A DNA stretch of 64,000 nucleotides from Corythucha ciliata. Taxonomy: Eukaryota > Arthropoda > Insecta > Hemiptera > Tingidae. The translations under genes and the position numbers were made by a program. Shown piece by piece: positions 8,201 through 17,533 of the stretch (its first letter is position 1; every line of letters starts with the position of its first letter). Location: contig CM075937.1 in NCBI GenBank assembly GCA_038030265.1, positions 27,012,198 through 27,076,197 of the forward strand. The letters are read 5' to 3'. The notes beneath the pieces are model-generated. The model was not told the origin of the DNA, searched no databases, and was given only the letters and a program-made list of their open reading frames with translations.

Positions 8201-10646
8201 GTCTTTTGACAAGTGTAGTAACTTTCGTAAAGTTTTAGGTGTCCACTGGCAACCCGATGATGACACATTTACATTCCTTGTTTCTGCAGAATCGAGTACA
8301 CCCACAAAACGGGGCGTTCTTTCCCATATTGCCAAAATCTTTGATCCTTTGGGATATTTGTCGCCTAGTATATTACTGGCAAAACTTTTACTGAAACAAA
8401 TCTGGAGTAGGAATTTAGATTGGGATGATGCACTCCCCCCAGACCTTTTAGCTCAATGGTCCCAATTGGAATCAGAGTTCCAAGAATTCAGTAAAGTGCG
8501 TATTCCTCGATCTTTTCGTTCGTCGGAACGAAGTCCCAGATTTGAACTTCATGGGTTCTGTGATAGCTCCGAAGTAGCCTACGCTGCGGTGATTTATTTA
8601 GTCACCCGGTCGAATGATGAAACGAGAACCTTTTTGCTCACATCAAAGACTCGAATCGTCCCAGAAAAAAGAAAGTTGTCGCTTCCTCGCTTGGAGCTGT
8701 CTGGTGCGTTGTTGTTGGCACAATTATTCAGTGCTGTTCGCCAAATCTTTGAAGGCCACATTATTTTTGATCAGTATTTCCTGTGGACTGATTCAATGAT
8801 AGTTTTGCATTGGATAAATTCTTGCCCGACAAAATGGCAGACTTTTGTCGGAAATAGAGTGGATTTGATCCAGCAATTGACGATAACATCCAGCTGGAAG
8901 TATGTGCCCTCTCCGACAAACCCAGCGGATTGCGCCAGTAGGGGTCTATTGCCCTCTAGTTTATTATCGTTTTCGTTGTGGTGGTCTGGCCCAGCTTGGT
9001 TAAAGGAACCTGGAGCGTGGGTTGAGTTCCAGCCGTCCACTATTCCTGTCTTTGATCCTAAGGTATCGGAGGAAAAACCCCCTCTTCAAAGAGTCTTCCA
9101 CACTCATACAGAGAAAGAATTCTTGTCTTCCCTTTTGAGTCGTTTCTCGGATCTGCTGAAATTGCAAAAGGTCACGTGTTACGTAATTCGGTTTTGTAAA
9201 AAAAAGTCCGTTAGGCTAGATGGCCCTTTGAAAACTGCCGAATTGCGGCAAGCTCTCAATTTCTGGATTAAATTTACACAATCCGAGGCTTTTGGGCAAG
9301 AAATAAGTAATTTGAAGGCAGGCAAACAGTTGCCAAAAACGCTGATGCGGTTAGTTCCGTTTTTAGATGACGACGGAGTACTTCGTGTTGGTGGTCGCCT
9401 GGAAGCTGCAAATCTGCAGCAAACGGTTAAACATCCCATTTTGTTACCCGGTAGATCGGTCCTTTCTGATCTGATCATTTCCTTCTACCACGTTCAATTT
9501 GGACACCCTGGCCCGTCAAATTTGATGGCGATGATTTCGCGCCAGTTTTGGATTGTCTCCGGACGTCGTTGTGTGCGAAGTGTTTGTTTTCGCTGCCTAC
9601 AATGCTTTAAAGCTCGTCCTAGAGTACCGGAACCACCGCACATGGGGAACTTACCCCCCTCTCGTGTTAATGCACCTTCCGGTGCCTCTCCCAGAAAAGC
9701 CTTTTTGGAAACAGGATTAGATTGCCTCGGTCCTATTTCGATCAAATCTTCTTCTTTGCGTAAGGCACCAATTATGAAGTCCTGGGTTTGCGTATTCGTG
9801 TGCATGGCTACCAAGGCCTGCCATCTAGAAATCATGACATCGCTGAGCAGTGAAGCGTTTTTAGCCACCCTTGACAGATTTATTTCGCGTCGTGGATTGT
9901 GTGTGTCTCTCCATTCCGACAACGGCACAAATTTTGTCGGTGCCAATAAAGAGTTGCGGAAATTCTGGATTGAGCTACAACGAGACAACAAATTCCTAAA
10001 TACGTTTCTTTCCAAAGGTATCGAATGGAAATTCATTCCACCTTCAGCGCCTCACTTTGGTGGGCTATGGGAGAGTTTAGTTAAGTCAGTGAAACTTCAA
10101 ATGAATAGAATTCTCGGAAACGTCACTCTTACTTATGAGGAAATGACCACGGTTCTTACTCGTATTGAAGGTTGTTTAAATTCACGTCCATTGACCCCAT
10201 TAAGCGCGGACCCCAGTGACCTTGACACGCTTACTCCAGGGCATTTCTTGACTCAAGGTCCCCTCGTGGCTATTCCATTTCCGGTTCGGGAAGGGGCACC
10301 AGTCAATAACCTCAAACGCTGGAAGTTAGTTCAGCATCTGCAAAACACCTTCTGGTCCAGATGGCGGCGCGAATATTTGAATCTCCTCCAATCTCGTCCA
10401 AAGTGGCTAAAACCCTCTCCCCCTCTGGAACCAGGAATGTTAGTCCTTCTCAAGGAAGATAATGCGCCTCCACTTGCTTGGCCAACAGGCCGCATCATTA
10501 GCATACACCCTGGAAAGGATGGCCATGTTCGAGTGGTGACTGTTCGTACTGTTACATTTGAGAACGGAAGAAGAGCCGTCCGTGAATACCGTCGCCCAGC
10601 GGTCAAAATCGTTCCTCTACCTGTGGAGGACGATCCTAAAGTTTGA
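5265..10646 (+). CDS. gag-pol: BEL/Pao Gag-Pol polyprotein
   Basis: Encodes particle, protease, reverse transcriptase (RT), RNase H and integrase for replication through RNA. About 1793 residues from the ATG at 5265 (context CAAAATGG); the open frame reaches 9 bases upstream only through a TTG. Order: gag of the DUF1759 type (about 180-330, PSFDGDAKAWLGFK); zinc-knuckle cysteines (about 384-455, CAICLAADHVSRNC); aspartic protease VLDSGSQSSFV (about 501); RT from VRVVFDAS (about 799) with YVDD near 921; BEL-type RNase H (FCDSSEVAYAAVIY near 1094, WTDSMIVLHW near 1173); integrase HHCC (about 1408-1450) and DDE core (LDCLGPI near 1485, HSDNGTNFVG near 1551, HFGGLWESLVK near 1600); DUF5641-like tail. 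There is no internal stop, so it appears competent. Confidence 0.95.
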   Translation: MDVAQIKKEYSRLKFVISRLESLNEENTLTDALFLEAKHLVSQRPIFEEIFYRLLAVDDFPAELTETLIMSMLSEFNRLCFLLEATVKSIKKERSPPVSDGGKATSASSSSCSSKSGSVGSRASLGNEQPYERSIKTPQFDNKSNGCAPDTTFQGFQAKAEPCGPSQQFAPSGISLPPIVLPSFDGDAKAWLGFKTMFVSLIIQDSSIPDVRKLHYLRASLKGSALEKIQCVPINNDNFQIAWDIILKTYDDTRSAAVMYFTTILDCPSLTKDINSLIDLVNTFSANLAALRALEFPVESWAFPLMTILLRKLDRSTREQFEASSASGNPSYDDLIKFLERRIHSLKASGQVGTAIPSSTNQSSACIRKESTKRALHVVSRNPVNCAVCDLAHASSSCKNFLSLDPKGRFSAVRTKRHCAICLAADHVSRNCKSKQKCGTCSGKHHTLLHFGEMKPDAGPKGNPQPLLGLASFRTRHPSTVLLATAMVHVKAPDGSTHLARCVLDSGSQSSFVTDSFVARAGLKVEKSHFSIQGLAKSDVCSINKSVHLRFTPAVSDSPSFSIQALCIKDISGSLPSAHLEPQLWDHVRLLPLADPSFGIPGDVNILIGADLYPHLVTGRKRVGREGSPVALETLLGWVLTGPVHNEKFLIHKAICNAPPPEVTSLFVSSSSSLEDMVSSFWSLEKVPQSTRIDPNSAFCERVFIESVQKEPSGQYVVPLLFQPGEPQLGESKSIALRRFKALEKRFRENPQLHSDYKQCMADNIEAGYMVKISDCEDRDGYFIPHHAVVKLDSDTTKVRVVFDASCRTTNNRSLNDCLLTGPKLQKEIVSILLLFRQNPVVLTGDIKKMFCQIRVNPQHLKYQRIFWRSSEDEPIETYALQTVVFGMSCSPYLAIRTLHKLCDDEKDNFPLASDVLRNYTYVDDLIYSCENVEQATALQKEIDLLLKRGHFHMRKWLSNRPEVLAHVSPEDKPPLDGMSFDKCSNFRKVLGVHWQPDDDTFTFLVSAESSTPTKRGVLSHIAKIFDPLGYLSPSILLAKLLLKQIWSRNLDWDDALPPDLLAQWSQLESEFQEFSKVRIPRSFRSSERSPRFELHGFCDSSEVAYAAVIYLVTRSNDETRTFLLTSKTRIVPEKRKLSLPRLELSGALLLAQLFSAVRQIFEGHIIFDQYFLWTDSMIVLHWINSCPTKWQTFVGNRVDLIQQLTITSSWKYVPSPTNPADCASRGLLPSSLLSFSLWWSGPAWLKEPGAWVEFQPSTIPVFDPKVSEEKPPLQRVFHTHTEKEFLSSLLSRFSDLLKLQKVTCYVIRFCKKKSVRLDGPLKTAELRQALNFWIKFTQSEAFGQEISNLKAGKQLPKTLMRLVPFLDDDGVLRVGGRLEAANLQQTVKHPILLPGRSVLSDLIISFYHVQFGHPGPSNLMAMISRQFWIVSGRRCVRSVCFRCLQCFKARPRVPEPPHMGNLPPSRVNAPSGASPRKAFLETGLDCLGPISIKSSSLRKAPIMKSWVCVFVCMATKACHLEIMTSLSSEAFLATLDRFISRRGLCVSLHSDNGTNFVGANKELRKFWIELQRDNKFLNTFLSKGIEWKFIPPSAPHFGGLWESLVKSVKLQMNRILGNVTLTYEEMTTVLTRIEGCLNSRPLTPLSADPSDLDTLTPGHFLTQGPLVAIPFPVREGAPVNNLKRWKLVQHLQNTFWSRWRREYLNLLQSRPKWLKPSPPLEPGMLVLLKEDNAPPLAWPTGRIISIHPGKDGHVRVVTVRTVTFENGRRAVREYRRPAVKIVPLPVEDDPKV

Positions 10647-10663
10647 TGTGCTGAACTTATGTT

Positions 10664-10680
10664 GTTCAGGGGGGTGAGGA
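10664..10680 (+). other. Polypurine tract before BEL 3' LTR
   Basis: The purine-rich run AGGGGGGTGAGGA abuts the 3' LTR start at 10681, as expected for the plus-strand primer. Confidence 0.7.
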
Positions 10681-11156
10681 TGTTCAGTTTTGTTTGTTTT
10701 TACTTTGTCATGCTTCTTGTCCTTTGCATCCTCCTCTTTCCCCCTCATGTTCATCGTTCTCTTCCCCTTCCTATAACACCAAAAAAAACCGAACGACTAA
10801 CGAGTGTGGCCGAACTTTTCCCGCTCGGAAGAAAAAAAAAAAAAACGTTCATTCATTCGACGTTAAGTTTTAAGTCATGTTGGGTACTATGTAACCGTGT
10901 CGTGTGTGCACGTGAAAAAGAAAGCCGGCTACGATTAAAGTGTGGTGTCCTCTCCGCCGTCCAAGAAAGAGTCCACTTGTCCGGACGTAGCGAAAATCTT
11001 GTGCTCGGCATCGGTTGAAATCGTGAGGTACGTCCTTTTATGATAATCCTCCTATCCCTTCGATTACCCCCTTTTACCTAATTGTCCCCCCCCCCTATGG
11101 TGAGCAGCTCCTAACTCCGCTCAATTTTATTGTTAAAAGTTTAATAACAATTAACA
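10681..11156 (+). repeat. 3' LTR of BEL/Pao element
   Basis: 476 bases, TGTTCAG to AATTAACA, followed by the GTACC duplication at 11157-11161. Confidence 0.93.
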
Positions 11157-11230
11157 GTACCTTTAGTACAGATTAAAAAACGGTATTACGCCGGCACTCA
11201 CGGGGTGTTCGGTACCGGTCCCCCCCTTAA

Positions 11231-11932
11231 ACGGGATATAGTATTTGGACCTCAGAGCGCCTCTGGATTTCTCCCCCTCGGGCCTTGTATTTCACTCCCC
11301 CGGAACATTTGGTTCCCGATAATATCCACCCGAACGACCCCAACGTCATTTTTATAGGTCGGGACCCCATCACTTCCCCGCCCGGAACCGAGGAATTGGG
11401 ATTTGTCGGATCCGATCTCCAGTATTTCCGTAATAAACCTCCTTTCCCAAAAAGGTGTTTTGAAATTCACCTCGCGGGAGGAGGAATAATTGTCCGTGGA
11501 GATGGATTTCCCCCCTACTGCACCCCCCATGTCTTTCTACCGCCCCCGGGACAGATATTCTCAAATCGCCCGTTAAAGTGTAGGAGTTGTGACGCCATTA
11601 CCCGTTGTGGTGTCTGTGGGTGTCCCCAAACAAATTTACGTCGTTTAAAAAGGGGAGAGCCAAGCTTGTTCCCTCCGTTGCTCTTTTCGGAGCCTCCACC
11701 TCTGAAGTTTACCCGGAAAGAACGCGCCATTCTACCCCCTAACGACCCCCGTCGATTGTTTTACCCCCGAGAATTGTCTCAGACCAGTTCCGACGCGTCT
11801 GATTTGAGCCAACTCTCAATCCCCCTAGAACCCTACGTCTTGACCCCTCCCGACTACAACGACCTATCTCCCCCCGACGCCTCCGCCGTCGAATTACCGG
11901 AAGACGTAGAAATGCTTCTTCTCAGGGACTAA
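11231..11932 (+). CDS. Unknown proline-rich reading frame with Cys cluster, no ATG
   Basis: I do not recognise this protein. An open frame of about 233 codons runs from after a TAA at 11228 to TAA at 11930. It has no ATG before its last few residues (VEMLLLRD), so it is an exon, a fragment, or not a gene. It is rich in Pro and has a cysteine cluster at about 11578-11635 (KCRSCDAITRCGVCGCPQ) that could bind zinc, then a basic stretch LRRLKRG and an acidic, Ser-rich C-terminal part. It lies just 3' of the BEL insertion. Before that insertion it was continuous with the hairpin array at 3874-4145, so the two may belong to one transcription unit (inference). Confidence 0.35.
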   Translation, partial: TGYSIWTSERLWISPPRALYFTPPEHLVPDNIHPNDPNVIFIGRDPITSPPGTEELGFVGSDLQYFRNKPPFPKRCFEIHLAGGGIIVRGDGFPPYCTPHVFLPPPGQIFSNRPLKCRSCDAITRCGVCGCPQTNLRRLKRGEPSLFPPLLFSEPPPLKFTRKERAILPPNDPRRLFYPRELSQTSSDASDLSQLSIPLEPYVLTPPDYNDLSPPDASAVELPEDVEMLLLRD

Positions 11933-12156
11933 ATCAACCAATAATCCAAAAATGACGTCCCCCTACTATTCCCCCCGTCCAGTCACTCCGGGACTTTTCC
12001 AACAGGACCCGTGCACGGTGACAAAATGTCAATTGAGTCGAAAAAGTTAATTCATTTGACCAAAAACTGATGGTTTCACCTGCTGAATGCAAAAGCGTTT
12101 GCCACTTTTTACACTGTTCCGTCAAAAACTGATGCTTATTCCATCCATCCTTTATT
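11933..12156. other. No gene recognised
   Basis: Short spacer. The phrase CAAAAACTGATG occurs at both 12062 and 12124 on either side of a unit ending in the strand's TGTTCCGT stretch, hinting at a small duplication. Confidence 0.3.
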
Positions 12157-12281
12157 AGTGCATTTCAGTCTGAAAAATGCACTATTGGTCTCGTCGTGAT
12201 GGTGGCAAACATGGGTCATGTCATGTTTTTTTCACGTTTCAGAACCTCTAGAACACGAATTCAGTGGTCTCCGGAATTCAT
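12157..12281 (-). repeat. Dispersed tailed-hairpin repeat, copy 1
   Basis: About 125 bases shared with 50583-50723 (plus) and 53031-53184 (minus). Read in the minus direction it ends in a hairpin (AGTGCATTT paired with AAATGCACT). In the other two copies that hairpin is followed by a run of A. This copy has AATAAAGG instead. It looks like a short retroposon or the 3' end of one. Confidence 0.7.
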
Positions 12282-12284
12282 ATA

Positions 12285-13603
12285 TACAGGGTGATTCAGG
12301 AGGAGATGCATATACTGAAGTATGTTGTAGTACTAAGTATTTGCGACCAAAATCACCCTACGAGCATAGGGTCGCAAACGCTTTCCTTCTGAGATACACG
12401 TACAATTGTGTTGTTTCAGTGACTGTCTACTTTTTCTCCAAAAACTCGATTTCACGGCCGAACCGCTGGGCTTAGAAAAAAACTGTTGACGTTTTTGAAA
12501 AGAGCACAAAATTTCACTTCGGAAAACGGTGCTCTGCATCGCTGTAAACGTTCCTCAGTATTTTTTATGATTTTTCAAATATTACGAAAGTTACTTTTTT
12601 GAAATTTCTCCTACAATTCAGCGACTGTTTTCTGCCAAATTTACAATGCTTCCAGTATGGTCCCAATACCCAATATCAGAAAAACATGCCCGTTTTGTGA
12701 GCTATCCAATGACCTCCTCAAAAGTGAAGTTGGTCCAATTTTGAGAGAGATATCACTCATAAAATCCGAAAAAACAAGGTGTAAAAGAGCAAAATCAGTT
12801 AAGTTTGTCCCAGTAAAAAAGTGTCCCCTTAAAAGTACTATTGCGCCTTACGGAAGGCAATTATTGCTTGGGATTCAATCCGATAATATCCCTTTAGTGC
12901 AAAAAATTAAAAACCAGCCCCCCCCCCACCATCTTTTTCGGAACCGAAAATAATGAGTTGGGGGAGGGGGACAATTCGTCGTTTTTTGGGTTTAAGTGAC
13001 ATTTTCGAAGTAAATTCCAAGCAATATTTGCCTTTCGTAAGTACAATGGTACGTTTAAGGTACATAAAGACAATTTCTTTATCGGGACAAACATGCTGAT
13101 TTTGCACGTTTACACCTTGTTTTTTCGGATTTCATGTGTGATATCTCTCTCAAAATTGTACCAACTTCAATTTTGAGGAGGTCATTAGAAAGCTCACAAA
13201 ACGGGCATGTTTTTCTGATATTGGGACCATATTGAAAGCATTGTAAATTTGGCAGAAAACAGTCGCTGAATTATAGGAGAAATTTCAAAAAAGTAACTTT
13301 CGTAATATTTGAAAAATCATAAAAAATACTGAGGAACGTTTACAGCGATGCAGAGCACCGTTTTCCGAAGTGAAATTTTGTGCTCTTTTCAAAAACGTCA
13401 ACAGTTTTTTTCTAAGCCCAGCGGTTCGGCCGTGAAATCGAGTTTTTGGAGAAAAAGTAGACAGTCACTGAAACAACACAATTGTACGTGTATCTCAGAA
13501 GGAAAGCGTTTGCGACCCTATGCTCGTAGGGTGATTTTGGTCGCAAATACTTAGTACTACAACATACTTCAGTATATGCATCTCCTCCTGAATCACCCTG
13601 TAT
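12285..13603. mobile_element. 1.3-kb palindromic foldback element, TACAGGGTG ends
   Basis: Begins TACAGGGTGATTCAGGAGG and ends with its reverse complement, inside a TA-rich (TATATA) target. The two halves are reverse complements almost to the centre (near 12945), with near-identity in the outer about 500 bases and divergence inward. The same 68-residue peptide is therefore encoded from 12539 on minus and 13348 on plus: a palindrome artefact. No transposase is present. The end sequence is of the mariner-like kind common in arthropod genomes. Confidence 0.85.
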
Positions 13604-13608
13604 ATATG

Positions 13609-14242
13609 TATACAGGGTGTTCAAGAAATAGAGGGCAATATTTCACCCGGTAATTCTGCACCACAAATGGGTCAAAATGACCCCTATTGACCATAGTCCG
13701 ATTCTCATTATTTTCCGAGATATTCAGGATTTAAGTACTTTTTGATTCTGCCTTGTTTTTTTTGGAAAAGTGGCCGTTGCATGGTAACCGGTGGCTCTAA
13801 GGCCAAATCTGACGGGACCATTGGAAAGAGCGGACTTTTTTCTATTAGAATTTAGGCATTCCATTCCATTTTAATCCACACGTGCTCAGATATTCGGCCA
13901 CAAAGTCAAACTTGTTCAAAATTCAACCTCTTTTCACGACATTTTGAAGCTGGACTGTTCCTCAACAGGTGCTTTCCGAGATGACCCTTTTTCAGAAAAG
14001 TTGGCGCATAGTGTCACCATGAAAATCGTATTTTTTAATTGCCTTCTTAGAGGGACATTTTTCTAGATATTTCAAATTTGGGCAGAAAAGACACGAGACA
14101 CCTATTCATTTCTTACGTTGTTTACTTGACATTAAATCTCAAAATTGGTCATGAAAAATTGGAAGAAATTGAAAAAGTGTAAAAAAAAGAAGGTGAAGTG
14201 TACAAAAGAAAACAATAAGATCCAAAAAATCAGAGAACTAAT
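13609..14242. other. Single TACAGGGTGTTC end; no gene
   Basis: TACAGGGTGTTCAAGAAATA starts directly after the palindromic element and resembles one end of a related transposon. I found no matching right end nearby and no coding sequence. Confidence 0.4.
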
Positions 14243-14244
14243 AC

Positions 14245-14288
<44 letters not shown>

Positions 14289-14290
14289 TA
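14243..14290. repeat. (TAA)n microsatellite
   Basis: About 14 tandem TAA/AAT triplets. Confidence 0.9.
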
Positions 14291-15114
14291 AATAACTAAA
14301 AAAGGAAAATAAGCAACATTACGCTGAGGCATGTGAGGCATCGCCTCATATGAAAATGTGAAGAAAATAATGTAAAATAAAAGTTAACTTTTTATTTAAA
14401 AATCCCTCCAACAGAGCGTTTTTTCCTCCATCGAAGAAAAAAAATTGTTATTGCTTGATGAAATATCTAACTGCTTTCTGGTGGCTTACAAGTGAAGGAC
14501 TCTTGAACCTGAATGCTTCATCTATGAGAGCGAATGAGAGGGTACAAAGTGAACTGAAAAGAGAGAGACAAGACTATTCGCCTCAGTTAGGCTAGGTCAG
14601 TTCAGTACCCCCTTGGCTACCCGCCGCCTATGCCTCCTCTTTGCCCCGTCTAGTAGGCTCTTCTGTCTCGCTCAAAAAGTCTTCAGTTTTGGCCCTCTCT
14701 TTCTAACAACTTGTTCTCATCGAGTGCCTTTCTCTGATGGTATTGTAGGAAAAAGTACATCCTTCTAGTCGCTAGGCAGCTCTAATTTATTGGAATTTTT
14801 TTTCCATCTTTTGAGACTCGCGCTGCGCAACCAGTACGCGTTATCTCAGCCAACTTTCGTCAACGTCAACTCGGTATGTCCATGTGAAGAATTCTGATGG
14901 TATACTGTAGGTGCAGAGCGAAGGTTTGTAGGATATAGGAGTTTCATTTTTCGTTGTGTGTCCTTAAATTGGTGAGTACGATCATCTGATTTTTTTTGCT
15001 AGTGTGTAAGTTTCGTTGTCAGCGTTTATTCCCACTTAGTTTTAGGCTGTTTTGTTCTCTTAGTCTTCCCCGCGTGTAAATAATGAATCCCCCTGTAGAT
15101 ATAATTTGTATGCT
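14291..15114. other. No gene recognised
   Basis: AT-rich sequence upstream of the hAT relic. It presumably includes that element's 5' end, but no TIR could be fixed. Confidence 0.35.
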
Positions 15115-16690
15115 CCTTGAAACTCCATTCCGTTTATGGAGGGAAGAGGACAAGAAAGATTTAGTTAAAAATGTGCCCAGACCAACTTCAAAAATAGCCC
15201 GATAGGAAAACGGGAAAAGCTTTTTCCCGTATAGTTTCAATGTTTCGTGGTATGCCACCAATCCCTGGCTTTGTGGGAGCACATTCACAGAAAGCCTTTT
15301 TTGTTGGCCTTGTTTAATTCTAGGGGGTGCGAAGTCAAACTGGACCATAACCGGCTACTCAAGTTGACGATTCAACCGATATTGCCCAAATTAGTCAGTG
15401 TTCTGTAATTATAAGGTTTGTTGGAACAGCTGGAAACTTGGTTGAACATTTTTTAGGCTTTCATGACGTTAGTGCTGCCCGTGATGATGAGCCTATGTTT
15501 TCTTTAATTACTTCAATTTTGGAACCGTTTGACTACAAAAATAAACTCGTGGGTCAAAGTTACGACGGTGCCAGCGTCATGGCTGGTCATCTCAATGGCT
15601 TGCAATCAAAAGTTCGAGCTGTTTGTCCATACGCAATTTTTACTCATTGCCATGCTCACCGAGTGCAGTTGGTATTGCAGCAGGCGTGTTCCACGAATCC
15701 ACGAGTCCGAATTTTTTTTGCAACATTAACTAGTATGGCATCTTTGTTCCATCATTCCCCTAAAAGGTCCGCTGTTTTAACAGAAATTTTAAAAAGAAAA
15801 ATGCCTCAGGTAGCCAACACTCGTTGGGCTTCCAGATCCAAGATTTTGTCCTTACTCGCCGCAGAATATGGCAATTTCAAAGAAGTTTTTGAAAAGATCG
15901 CCAACGACGCAACGTCAAATGCAGAAACAATAAATAGCGCAGTCGGTTTCCTAAAGCATTTAAATGATTTGGAATTTACGTTTCTGACTTTAGTTTTTCA
16001 CAACCTCCTTGGTATTTCAGACATTTTGTTTTTAGTTTTACAAAAAAAAAAAAAAAAATTTAGACATAAAATACTGTTCATCCAAAGTCAGGGAAACTAT
16101 TTCAAGTATTCGAGATAAAAGAACAGACGACCAGTTTCTTCAAATTTTCAAAGACGCTTCGGAAATAAGCCAGCATTTATCGAGGAATCAAACTAAATTT
16201 ACTGAGGACGAGTTAAAGTCTTCATATCGCTCTCTGTACTTCGAGATAATTGACACTATGGTTGCCCAATTCGAATATGTAGGTTTTCCGATCTTCCTAA
16301 ATTTATATTTTTGGAGTTGGGAGACGTTAGGCGATTTAAAAATTTTGTAGATAAATTCCCTTCCCAGGCTTTTGAAAATTTGAAAATTACGTATCCAGGA
16401 TTTTTTGACTTCGCTAAATTAAGTAATGACTTAAAATTTGTTTTTTGGGATTCTCAGCTCTCCCAGTCTTCGAATATCGAGAAACTCTTGTCCACGATCA
16501 AAGAAAACGATTTAGTAGAAGTTCTACCCTAAGCTTTTAGGTTGTTCTCTCTTATTTTGACGATACCTTTTACGAGTGTTTCTGTTGAACGCAGCTTCTC
16601 TTGTCTCAAAAGGATAAAGACTTACTTAAGAAATAAGATGACTCAGGAATATTTGACTGCCTTAAGTTATTTTTCAATTGAAAAAGAATA
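15115..16690 (+). pseudogene. TTF-type hAT transposase, internally deleted and frameshifted
   Basis: hAT transposase of the group that also gave host ZMYM-like genes. A TTF-type zinc-finger block is readable at about 15200-15350 (WYATNPWLCGSTFTESLFC, CLILGGAKSNWTITGYS). The catalytic region resumes near 15364 and runs through FLGFHDVSAA, VGQSYDGASVMAGHL, THCHAHRVQLVLQQ and NTRWASRSK (15438-16118). The expected stretch between finger and core is missing, so about 15355 marks a deletion. Pieces at 16311-16532 and 16549-16690 are in other frames. The last carries the dimerisation motif SVSVERSFSCLKRIKTYLRN. It is dead. A gypsy element is inserted 26 bases after the last codon. Confidence 0.82.
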
Positions 16691-16719
16691 ATAGGCGCAG
16701 TTAAAGGCTTCGCCTAACT

Positions 16720-17285
16720 TGTATTGATTCTTTATTGACAGACCTATCCAAACCAGAAAAGGAAGTTGAAAAAGGACACAATAATATGATTTACAACTAT
16801 TAACGAAAATATAATTCCCTTTAATTAGAGGTTGAGGAAAAAAACTGAAGTTCTCTGCGGATATCCGATGGTGTTCGAGACCCGACGAATGTCGAAGATG
16901 TATCCCGCCGACGGTTCGGCAAATCGATGAATCGTCGAAAGGTCGTGGTGAAACTCTTCAGGGAACGAAAGAAAAAGGAGTTGTCGATACGCCGATTGAG
17001 ATAACGTTGGAAATCGGTGAATCGGAAGGTCGTGGTGAACACTTCAGGGAACGAAAGAAAAAGGAGTCGTCGATACGCCGACTGAGATAGCGTTGGCTAT
17101 TTTCTTTACAACGTCCAAGAAAAACCGGAAGTAAATCACTGTGAGTCGAGATGACGGAACCAGACCCACCAAAAACTTCTTTCTCCCTCCTTTTTATTTT
17201 TTTTTCTTCTTCCCGTCTGATCGTTCAATTTATCCCTTTTTCTTCATTATTTTGAAATTGAAGCCGTATGGTTTCATTCATTACA
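16720..17285 (-). repeat. 3' LTR of gypsy 1, with internal 87-bp tandem duplication
   Basis: 566 bases against 479 in the other LTR. The extra 87 bases (about 16945-17031) duplicate the segment containing GGTCGTGGTGAA and TCAGGGAACGAAAGAAAAAGG, with slight divergence between the two copies (AACTCTTCAG against AACACTTCAG). Confidence 0.88.
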
Positions 17286-17533
17286 TTGGCCCCTCCTCAT
17301 GTAAAGAAAAACACTTTCGGCATGGAGGTACAGAACATGGTGAAAGTTTTTTCGCGGTAACCAAAAATTAAAGAGGAATAATGATGCAAAAAAAAAAAGA
17401 AATACATATATGAAAATGTCCTTTTAACATTGGGAAGGTGAATTAAATGTTATTGCCAAATATAATTGACAACAAAATTTAATCATGAATGTCGTTAATA
17501 AGTGGGGTGGGATATTATGAAAAATAAAAATAT

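Larger units (their letters stand above)
4439..11156 (+). mobile_element. BEL/Pao LTR retrotransposon, complete
   Basis: Full-length 6.7-kb element: 5' LTR 4439-4911, leader, single gag-pol frame, polypurine tract and 3' LTR 10681-11156. The 5-base duplication GTACC at 4434-4438 and 11157-11161 matches the BEL/Pao norm. LTRs start TG and end CA. They differ only by a few changes (an A-run, one C/T, a 2-base indel, one C in a C-run), so the insertion is recent. It looks autonomous. Confidence 0.95.

Noticed and set aside
9494..10036. 180-codon minus-strand frame
   Set aside because: It is antisense to the intact BEL integrase, whose motifs are clear.
12333..13554. Identical 68-residue peptides on opposite strands
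   Set aside because: They are the two arms of one palindrome; the frame has no other sign of coding.
15019..15348. 109-codon minus-strand frame
   Set aside because: It is antisense to the TTF zinc-finger segment of the hAT transposase readable on plus.
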